A stretch of 64,000 nt of DNA, taken from positions 10,296,501 to 10,360,500 of the forward strand of contig NC_088315.1 of NCBI RefSeq assembly GCF_910592395.1, in the 5' to 3' direction. The position numbers were made by a program, and so were the translations under genes. Positions 53,156 to 60,889 of the stretch are shown piece by piece. Source of the stretch: Lineus longissimus. Its lineage: Eukaryota > Nemertea > Pilidiophora > Heteronemertea > Lineidae. How positions within the stretch are numbered: the stretch's first letter is position 1; the number at the start of each line of letters is the position of its first letter. The notes below the pieces were generated by a model that had not been told where the DNA came from, did no database searches, and was given only the letters and a program-made list of their open reading frames with translations.

Positions 53156-53230
53156 AGTGTGTGATAAACATGTGTAAAGAAACCTTTCGTAAGAAGCCAG
53201 AAGAGCTTTACAACAATCTTGGACTGGGAG
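53156..53230 (+). CDS. Next USP-like exon, after the Polinton
   Basis: A 75-bp segment between acceptor TTATTTTTTTGCAG and donor GGGAG|GTAAGAAA. The upstream exon ends with one base of a codon and this one supplies the next two, so the frame joins cleanly: CVINMCKETFRKKPEELYNN follows the USP Cys-box exon. The sequence itself is not diagnostic of USPs, but phase, orientation and distance fit. The intron would have been about 840 bp before the Polinton arrived. Confidence 0.6.
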
Positions 53231-53688
53231 GTAAGAAACATGCAATTTTTAAATTGCCTTTTAACCATTCATGTCTTCTCCATCATTTCATCTTCCGACT
53301 TCATCATGGACAATTTGCACAGCAAACAGCAATTAGATAACTTTCATTTGACAAATGTTATGTTATTTCATATTGAGGCCATCATAAACTTCTTGTAGGA
53401 TGAGTTGCGGCAGACAGAGATGAAACCATGATGAATGTCTGTGAGCCAGAGGTGTGTCTGAAATTTGACAAATGGTCAGCCTTATTGATGGTATCTCTCC
53501 ATGAAAGTACAGCACATGACAGGCGAGAAACTTGAAGCGAATTAGGTTAAACTGACCGGCTGCAACCAAATACAGTGCCTAGAGATGATTTTGAATCACT
53601 TCATGCATTGTCCTGTGGATAGTCATGAAACAATAACAGACCTACGTACAGAGATGGGTACATTTTCAGGCATATGGAATAATTTGTG
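53231..53688. other. No gene seen
   Basis: No supported coding segment. A weak acceptor near 53398 would give an immediate stop in the USP phase, so the next USP exon was not located here. Confidence 0.4.
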
Positions 53689-53689
53689 C

Positions 53690-53770
53690 TCAGAGGAACG
53701 CAGTGGCACAACATTGTATCAACATCAACATTGTGATCGGGAGGTCCTGGGTTCGATACCCGGCATGTGC
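53690..53770 (+). repeat. tRNA-like (SINE-type) fragment
   Basis: CCTGGGTTCGATACCCGG near 53744-53761 is an exact-looking B box and T-arm hairpin, with CGCAGTGGCACAACA about 50 nt upstream as a possible A-box region. No complete cloverleaf could be drawn, so it is called a SINE head rather than a tRNA gene. Confidence 0.45.
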
Positions 53771-54233
53771 CACGTTGTAACTCTTACCTTCTGGATAGGC
53801 TGGGTAATGAATGCTCTTTTAAAGCGCCATATAAAACTCCTTGTTATTATCGTTATTTGTGCTGATTTTGTTAGGAAACACGAAAATACTCTAGTCTCGG
53901 CTTTTTATGGTGGGTTTGCAATATGCAGGCCATTCCCCTTCACAAATACGTAGAGCATGGTTACTCACCGCTTTTGTGATGAAATGGCCAATCAGATGGC
54001 GGAGCAATGCCGAAGTGTGCTATGGTCGATTTCGCGGTTATGCTAAACACTCAGGCAGTTTGTTGAATCGCTCCTATGAAATAGATCTGACCTATGAGCA
54101 GTTCCGAAGTTCCAGTGTCAATGGTATTTCCAAAATTGGGTCCGGGGTGGTTTTTTGAATTGTTTGTTATGGAAACGAGTGACTTTTAATAAATCAGTTG
54201 GTAATTGGTTTATTTTAATCACACAAAATTTAG

Positions 54234-54394
54234 GGATGGTTCAACATTTTCAACATTAACACACGAGTACAAAGATTATACTAGGAAAATGTTGAGTTAG
54301 AAATCCACATTTTTCAGAGTACCCGTTTCTTCAGGAGGGAGGGGGTCAGAGAACAGATTAATCTCTGTACGCTTGTAAAAATGTTGAACCATCC
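54234..54394. mobile_element. MITE-like inverted-repeat element, 161 bp
   Basis: GGATGGTTCAACATTTT at 54234-54250 is mirrored at 54378-54394. AAAATGTTGA also occurs inside. It precedes the pogo transposase and may be part of that element's subterminal region. Confidence 0.5.
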
Positions 54395-55524
54395 ATTACC
54401 GTTTTCCATACTTGCAACACCTTGTATTGTGAGGCTATGTCTGATTGAAGTTCCCCAGGCATTGTGCCTACGCGTAGGCCCTATGTTGTATAATCGGGGA
54501 GGTTATAAACTGGGCCAAGTGTCCGTACTGTACGTGCTGCCATTCGTGCGAAATCGCAATGGATGAACCCATGCCAAAAAGAAGACGAAGCTACTCCGTT
54601 TCGGAAAAGATCAGGCACCTGCGACAACTTGAAACTGCCGTAATGAATGGAAATGTGGCTAACATGACAGAATTTGCTAACCACTATCCATCCACACCTT
54701 TAGTAAGTGGGACTTAGCAAGTTTAGAATGAATGGAGCAAGAACATCAGGGTGAAAGCAGAAGAGTGAAGCCAAAGAATACGGGTGCCTGGCCAGAAGTC
54801 GAGGAGCAGCTGCACGAATGGTTCCGGCAGCAACGTGAGCTACGCTTCCCCATCGCCGTACAGGACCTGAAGGAAAAAGGTTTAGACATTTTCCAAGCTT
54901 GGTGGAGAAACCTCGCTGATGCACGGCGAGATGAAATTATTGGCACTAGACCCACACTCCACGATTTCCGTGCGTCAGATGGATGGGTGGACGGTTTCAT
55001 GGACAGGAAACATGTTTCATTACGCAAAGTTAATAAAAACTCAACTACCCTGCCTCAAGACGCCGCAAATCGAGTGGAGGAATTTAGGAACGATGTCACC
55101 GGGAATATAGAACATTTCGAGATCGCCATGATGTTCATCTTCAATATGGATGAAACCTTCATGCTATTAGACTTTCGTCCTATGCACACTTGTAATGAAA
55201 CGGGGTCATCTTCAGTAGACGTCCGGACGTCAAGATTCAATGTGAAACTTGGCTGTACTGTTACTCTCTGTGTCACAGCCGACGGCAACATGACGACAGC
55301 CCACATCACGTTTCCCCGTCGTGGATTTGTTCGTCAGCTAGCCCTCCTGGAAGGACGCCAAGATTTACCACCTAACGTCATCGTGACCTCCTCTGCGACT
55401 GGATGGGTGAGGGAGGAGACCTTAGGACACTGGATGGAGAATGTCTGCGAGCCCTACCTGGAGAGGCATGGAGTAGAACATCCTCGGCACCCAGTGGTTT
55501 TCCATATGCTTCAGCTCTCGCTAT

Positions 55525-56220
55525 TACAAACCCCTGGGGAAATCCATGCCCCTCAGACGGATTGTAGCGGTAGAAAAAAAAGCGCCCAATCAGAGCGTCG
55601 GTTGTATTTGAGTCTCGGAAATTCGTAAACCACGGACCCAGGAATTAATGCTCTCAGATGCACTATCAATTGTATAGTCTTTTGCGCCATAGGGCTCGGG
55701 TCCGAGGTAGGTTAGTTAAATTTCAAAGATGGCGTCACTTGTAGAATTTGATCGGATAGAGAAGAAAATATGCGAAATATTTCACGTTTTAGAGTTAACT
55801 GACTTTCAGAGAAAGGCAATTAAGTCCAGTATGAATGGAAAGGATGTTTTGGTTGTGTCAAAAACGGGAAGTGGAAAAACGCCATGAAACGCGTATTTTC
55901 ATTAGCTGCTATTTTTAGAACATCTGGGTATTTATGAAAATTCTGAATTTTTCAGTGCTGTTCCTTCGTATTGCGCGCACCCCGCTGCAAATTTATTTCA
56001 TTACTTAATTAAAACACAATTACACGTCTACACAATGTTTAACAGCATAGAATCGATGAAGTATAAAACGATTTAACGATAGGATTATCTTAAACTTTAT
56101 TCATATACATTTTATTGTCATATAAAACACTATATATACATACAATACGCACAGTGTATCAGGTTATCAGAACAGCCACCCTTCGCTGTCGATTCTAATG
56201 GATTTTCTCAGGGTTTTGTA
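55525..56220. mobile_element. 696-bp element carrying a helicase fragment, inside pogo transposase
   Basis: The left end TACAAACCCCTGGGGAAATC and the reverse complement of the right end TACAAAACCCTGAGAAAATC are imperfect inverted repeats that exactly bracket the break in the transposase. It encodes only a truncated helicase start. The element class is not recognised; the target duplication is unclear. Confidence 0.65.
55730..55888 (+). pseudogene. N-terminal fragment of a RecQ-like/DEAD helicase
   Basis: 52 codons from a good ATG context (AAAGATGGCG): FDRIEKKICEIFHVLELTDF, FQRKAIKSSMNGKDVLVVS and a Walker A TGSGKT, followed directly by a stop. This is the Q-motif and P-loop start of a RecQ-type DNA helicase, so the element has captured or been internally deleted down to this piece. 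Confidence 0.75.
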
Positions 56221-56693
56221 TGGGACGAAGGAGGAGTATCAAAAACCTGAAGCTCAGGATGGGAGTAGAACAGTTCCTTCTGACGGTTGACCGTTACCGA
56301 GTACATGTACATCAAACGGAAGACTTCGGTATGAGAGTCACAGAATTAGGAGGACTTCTAAATTTCATACCTGCAGGATGTACATCTCTGGTGCAACCTC
56401 TAGAGGTATCGGTAATGAAATCCTTTAAATCTCACGCCAGAAAAGAGTGGACATTGTGGAAAAAGCGCAATACGAATGCGGAAGGACAGTGTGACCGAAT
56501 CCAGCTGAATGACGTTGTCAACATTGTTAGCAATGCCTGTGGTGCCGTGAGTCCCCAGGTTATCGAAAATGGATTCGAGGCAGCTTTACGCCAAGGCCAG
56601 GTCGAGGCTGGATCACTTCCACAACTTGACGAAGAACATGCAGATGGAATTGAGTTCATGGCCATGCTAGATGATGAAGTGGATCAGGCCTAG

Positions 56694-57557
56694 TGCTCTG
56701 CAGGATGCGAGAGAACACGGACTGTGTCTTTGTACTGTCTGTGTCAACATTAGTTGTCAACCATAAATCACCTTCGTGGCACTTAGTTACCCAACAAATC
56801 TCTAAAAACTTCCCCAAAATAATCTCTGATTTTTAAACCTGCATTCGGTGGTAGGCCTATTTCAACAGAACTACCATAAATCTGAATTTGATTTTGTGGA
56901 AGTTTTTAGATAAGTATTTGATGGGTAAATAAGCGCCATGAAGCCGATTTATGGTGGGCAACTAATTTTGACCCAGACAGAAGCCTGAATATCTAAGCAG
57001 ATCCATGACGTCGACTTACGTCATGACGTCAGTCACATTGGCAAGAGGAAAAACCATTGTTGTTTTCGGCCGTTATACAACATTTCGTCGCTGCATGTGC
57101 TTACTGTGTACATTACCGAGTGACGTACTGCACATCTTAGCAATCTATGGGTAATAAGGTTCATGTTGGTGCATAAAAGTAGCGGTTGGCTTTTGTCCTT
57201 AGCGACGTTTGACGTGTTTAGAAAAAGATGGCCTGTGTTGAAACGTGTAAACAGGTTCCCCAATCATCCCCCTGGATCTATCTATCTATCTATCTCATTT
57301 CTTGTTTACCTCGATGTGAAAAGTTCAATTCTGAATTGAGACTGTAGTCATTTCTTATGTTTATAGAAAAATGCACCAAACGTTGCAATTTTAAAGAAAA
57401 TTTAGACACCCAGGCAGTTTATGGTTCATACTCAGAATGTAAAATTCGCGCATTTCTTTTGCGACACCCTGCATTATAGCATTAATTTTATTTATCGTAA
57501 TAGTAGTGTGAAGTAAAACTTTCAATATTACAAACTGTATCAATTTCGGTCATACAT
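56694..57557. other. No gene seen; CTAT microsatellite
   Basis: Inside the pogo element downstream of its transposase. A CTAT tetranucleotide run lies at about 57276-57297. No coding support. Confidence 0.55.
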
Positions 57558-57969
57558 CTCTCGTTCAACTGGCTTTGGAAATTCATGAAAATGGGTCCCA
57601 TCCGTCATTCGATTGTTCTTTGTGCTAGCCTTGACACAATTCGGAGCCACACAATACACCATAGTGAATGAAACACATTACTTCCAGGTGTGCATAATTA
57701 ATTAAGGCCCTCCTGCTTTTATGATTGCATGACATGTACAGATAACCTGATCTACATCACAACTTTTGCTGAACCCGCCGCCTGGCTCTAACAAGCCAGT
57801 TGCTAGCCTGATTAGGTAATCAAGTTGTCAAACACATAATTGGCTATATCTTCAAAATGGATGGAGCTAATTGCATTTGGTTTTCTGTATTGTATAAAGT
57901 GTTAGGTACACTTTTGAAATCGTCTTACAGCAGAAAATGGCAAAAAACCTAGATATAAAATTATGGCCT
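57558..57969 (-). mobile_element. Truncated THAP element, copy C
   Basis: Minus-strand relative of the copies at 3248 and 38193, starting at the element end (…ATGGCCT, TTAA flank at 57970-57973) and breaking off within the THAP domain at the position encoding PVERE. The terminal repeat is eroded (CCTAGATATAAAATTATGGCC). It includes the C-x4-C start of the finger. Confidence 0.8.
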
Positions 57970-58404
57970 TTAAAAGATTGGATGTAATGAACCATAACTT
58001 TCCCTGTGGCTCAATCAATTTCACAAGGACCGCATCCCATGCTAGCAGTCACACGATCCAAATGTGAATGACAGACGTTCAGCCATTCATATGGTGGAGG
58101 CGGTCTCACATCACATTACTGGCTGTGTAGGCGGTAGATAATGAACCCACCATAAAAAGCCGAGACTAGAGTATGTCACTTGATTGTCAGTAGTACAATA
58201 GTGACAGTTGTAACTCAAATCCCAGTCAAACTTATCTGAGTTAAATCCTAGTATAAACTTATCTGAGTCAAATCCTAGTCTAAATTCTCCCCAGTCATTT
58301 CTCAGTCAAGTCACTAATTTGTCCAAATCGTCCAAAATTATCAAAATTTCATAATTTTCAAAAAAATAAAAAATAAAAAAAATCAAAAAACTTTTCTTAT
58401 AATA

Positions 58405-58869
58405 AATGGAAGAAGTATATGTCAATATGGAAGAACTTATAAATGTAAACCATGTTTAAACAATTATAAAACTGACAAAAAGTCAAATGATGAATCTTTT
58501 AAAATATCACGTAATTTAACTTGGAATTTGAAAGATTGTATTAAACGTAAACAAAAGAAATCTAAACTTGAAAAATATCTTGACTGTTCCCTTGATCTCT
58601 TTTACAGATGGTTTGAGTTTCAATTTGATGAAAATATGACATGGGAAAATCATGGTGATTATTGGCATATTGATCATATTCTTCCACAATCACACTTTGA
58701 TCATTTGAATGAAGAAGAACTTATGGTTTGTTGGAATTGGAGTAACTTGAGACCTATTACAAAAGAAGAAAACTGGAAAAAGGGAAAGAAAATTGACTAC
58801 GAATTATACTATCAAAATGTATCCTTAGCTTCTGAATTTCTTGGAAAAAATTATTTTCTAAAAAAGTGA
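58405..58869 (+). CDS. HNH-type endonuclease, N-terminus uncertain
   Basis: The open frame extends back to at least 58405 but lacks an in-frame ATG before the domain; the ATG at 58406, in the strong AATAAATGG context, is in another frame and stops after 17 codons, suggesting a small frameshift. The product has a Cys pair (YKCKPCLNNY), LFYRWFEFQ, WHIDHILPQSHFDH and CWNWSNLRPITKEENWKKGK. The IDH-x2-P and W-x-NLRP elements parallel the HNH protein at 43011-44093 and HNH nucleases in general. Preceded by AAAAACTTTTCTTAT, as that gene is. Confidence 0.7.
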   Translation, partial: NGRSICQYGRTYKCKPCLNNYKTDKKSNDESFKISRNLTWNLKDCIKRKQKKSKLEKYLDCSLDLFYRWFEFQFDENMTWENHGDYWHIDHILPQSHFDHLNEEELMVCWNWSNLRPITKEENWKKGKKIDYELYYQNVSLASEFLGKNYFLKK

Positions 58870-59188
58870 AAAACTTTTCCTAATATAAATGAACACCTCA
58901 TCTATGATAATTTTCATAAATTCTCATAGGTGTGATGAGCCTTGAATTCTAGATTTTCGCTCAAGTGAGGATTAACTAGAATTTTAAAATTCACTAAAAA
59001 AATTTGATTTTACTTTCAATTTTTACATCAGTTAATTTCATAATTTTCGTTGAAGTTCTTCAATTAACTTTGCTCCATTAGTCATCTTATAATCAAAAAC
59101 TTGATTATAAAATAACTTATTGAAACCGAAACTAAAAAAAGGGGATTCCCCCCATGCTTATATCTAATAACAAACTTTTTATTAATAA
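58870..59188. promoter_or_regulatory. Intergenic region with repeated AAACTTTT...TAAATG motif
   Basis: GAAAAACTTTTCCTAATATAAATG at 58868-58891 (followed only by an 18-codon frame) and CAAACTTTTTATTAATAAATGG at 59171-59192 share the layout AAACTTTT, about 6-8 nt, then TAAATG. Similar copies are at 58386-58409 and within the polB start at 59213-59242. A short stem, ATAATCAA-AAAC-TTGATTAT, lies at about 59090-59109. The region otherwise shows no gene. Confidence 0.5.
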
Positions 59189-60889
59189 ATGGAGCGAGCG
59201 TCAACGAAAAAATTAAAAAACTTTTCTTCTAATAAAGAGATGACAACGACAACGAAAATTATGAAATTAGCGGAGGACCTATCGACTGATGAGCTGAAAA
59301 TACTAGCCTACAGAAACAAGATGAAAAACTATGGATCTCTATCAAGAGAAAAGTTACTTGAGGGACTTGAACAGATCCCCAACAGTTTCAACGACATCGA
59401 AGTGAAAATTGACAAGCCAGTGTCTGACTTGTCACAAATTGAAAAAAGAGTTCTAGCTCAAAGACTAGGTTTAAACCCAAGAAAATTCAAAAAAGAACAG
59501 CTAGAAAATATCATTGAAGAAAAAATATCACAAGAAAATTTGATTGACATCAAACCAAGACCCGTGAAGCCAAAAATGTCAATCAGAAAACCTCTTTTAG
59601 AAAAAGTCAAGGCTCTTGGCCATAAAAATTTCCAGAATCTCAATATTGAGAAACTGAAAGACCTTTTGACCAAGGAACCCATTAAACGTATTTTGAAATC
59701 AGATCTTTTCAAACAGGCGAAGGAACTTGACATCAATGTTAAAAGTTCCATGACAAAAAAATTCATCCAGGAATTGATTGAAAAACATGTGGAGTTAAAA
59801 ACATTCAAAAAAGTCAACTCCGCTTTCAGAGGATATGTTAATCATTTCCAAATGGAAGGTTTGCCTCATATTGACATTGAAAACTATCTCATTAAAATTA
59901 AATCAGTTGTACAAGATAAATTGAATGAGGAAAATAAAGAAGGATTAAAAATTTCAATCATTCTACATATTCTAATGAAAAGGAAGAATGACGTTAAAGA
60001 GTTTCAACTTCGTTCTAGACACATCCTTTATGTGGGTCAAGAACTTAATTATTCCAAGTTGATTGAAGACTTCCTTAAAGAACTGGAAAATTTAGTTCAG
60101 GAAGGTTCTGGTTGGAAATTTTTAGAAGTCATCAATATTGAATTACATACAGTCAATTACACACCACTTTCAGGATCAAGCTATATTCCTTTACCAGATA
60201 AGATTCAACATAAAAGAGCAGTGATTAATGTGCAAAATTCTGATCAAAAATGCTTCAGATACTCAGTTGAAGCTTATATTTTAAACTTAGAGAAAAACAC
60301 AGAACGAGTGTCAAATTATAACAAATCTGAATTTGATTACATGTTCAAAGATTTAGAATATCCAGTCAAAATCAAGGATATTGAGAAATTTGAGAAGAAT
60401 AATCCTGACTTAGCAGTCAATGTATTTACATTTATCCCAAGACAGAAAGTATGCTTTGGAAATGAAACTACAGTTTACCCAATTTCCCCAGTTAGACTAT
60501 CTGAGAGAATTCTAGCAGAAGAAAAGACTATTAATCTTCTACATTACAAAGATGAGAACGATTTTTCAGAAGGTGAAAAGGTTGAAGATGTCAAAGATAA
60601 TGCAAATTATCACTATGCTTGGATCAAGAACTTTTCTAGGCTTGTATCTACATCTCATTCTAAACACGATGGGCAAGTCAAAGTATGTTTCAGATGTATG
60701 AAAGTTATTTCAGCATCGACAAGCTTGTTACTAAATAAAAGATACAATCAACATGTTGAGAACTGTAAGCAGTTTGAATGTGTCAGAGTTAGCATGCCTA
60801 AGGATCATGAAAAATCCTGGAATTTAAACATAAAAAATTCGAACAAAAACATCCTGTCTTTATCGTCGCTGACTTTGAATCATCTTTGA
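59189..60889 (+). CDS. Polinton polB, N-terminal ORF with SAP-like repeats
   Basis: 566 codons from ATG 59189 (ATTAATAAATGG); an alternative start is ATG 59240, which itself follows an AAACTTTTCTTCTAATAAAG motif. About residues 28-205 hold four helix-loop-helix repeats of SAP or Rho-N type (for example LSTDELKILAYRNKMKNYGS, LEKVKALGHKNFQNLNIEKL), likely DNA-binding. A GSGWKF box follows, then the SDQKCFRYS...HYAWI domain seen in all three polymerases here, and a CFRC...H-x3-C finger. The frame ends at 60889, 50 nt past a possible slippery site, after which the exonuclease and polymerase domains lie in the -1 frame. Confidence 0.8.
   Translation: MERASTKKLKNFSSNKEMTTTTKIMKLAEDLSTDELKILAYRNKMKNYGSLSREKLLEGLEQIPNSFNDIEVKIDKPVSDLSQIEKRVLAQRLGLNPRKFKKEQLENIIEEKISQENLIDIKPRPVKPKMSIRKPLLEKVKALGHKNFQNLNIEKLKDLLTKEPIKRILKSDLFKQAKELDINVKSSMTKKFIQELIEKHVELKTFKKVNSAFRGYVNHFQMEGLPHIDIENYLIKIKSVVQDKLNEENKEGLKISIILHILMKRKNDVKEFQLRSRHILYVGQELNYSKLIEDFLKELENLVQEGSGWKFLEVINIELHTVNYTPLSGSSYIPLPDKIQHKRAVINVQNSDQKCFRYSVEAYILNLEKNTERVSNYNKSEFDYMFKDLEYPVKIKDIEKFEKNNPDLAVNVFTFIPRQKVCFGNETTVYPISPVRLSERILAEEKTINLLHYKDENDFSEGEKVEDVKDNANYHYAWIKNFSRLVSTSHSKHDGQVKVCFRCMKVISASTSLLLNKRYNQHVENCKQFECVRVSMPKDHEKSWNLNIKNSNKNILSLSSLTLNHL
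60832..60838 (+). promoter_or_regulatory. Candidate -1 ribosomal frameshift heptamer A-AAA-AAT
   Basis: In the frame of the upstream ORF the sequence reads AT(A)-AAA-AAT, which fits the X-XXY-YYZ slippery consensus. The polymerase ORF lies exactly in the -1 frame and is open back to this point. A stable downstream hairpin or pseudoknot is not obvious. A simple one-base deletion in the A-run would look the same. Confidence 0.4.

Larger units (their letters stand above)
54559..56693 (+). pseudogene. pogo-type transposase (CENP-B HTH plus DDE), disrupted
   Basis: ATG 54559 starts with a nuclear-signal-like PKRRRSYSV and a psq/CENP-B helix-turn-helix (SEKIRHLRQLETAVMNGNVA). A frameshift near 54700 and a TGA just before 54732 interrupt. 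The frame from 54732 has the second CENP-B domain (ARRDEIIG, ASDGWVDGFMDRKHVSLRK) and the first catalytic Asp in FIFNMDETFM. An insertion at 55525-56220 splits the catalytic domain; after it come LLTVDRYRVHVH (second Asp region), FIPAGCTSLVQPLEVSVMKS and an acidic tail. Inactive but recognisable throughout. Confidence 0.88.
53889..58171. mobile_element. pogo-family transposon with 28-bp perfect TIRs and TA target
   Basis: CTCTAGTCTCGGCTTTTTAT and eight further bases at 53889-53916 are exactly mirrored at 58144-58171, and TA lies outside both ends, as expected for the Tc1/mariner-pogo group. The 4,283 bp contain a broken pogo transposase (54559-56693), an inserted small element (55525-56220), a short inverted-repeat element (54234-54394) and a truncated THAP copy (57558-57969). 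Without its insertions it would be roughly 3 kb. Confidence 0.8.

Noticed and set aside
53398-53450. A third USP exon
   Set aside because: The best acceptor gives an immediate stop in the required phase, and the alternative site has weak signals and no USP-like sequence.
53690-53770. Functional tRNA gene
   Set aside because: Only a B box and T arm are clear; no acceptor stem or anticodon arm could be drawn.
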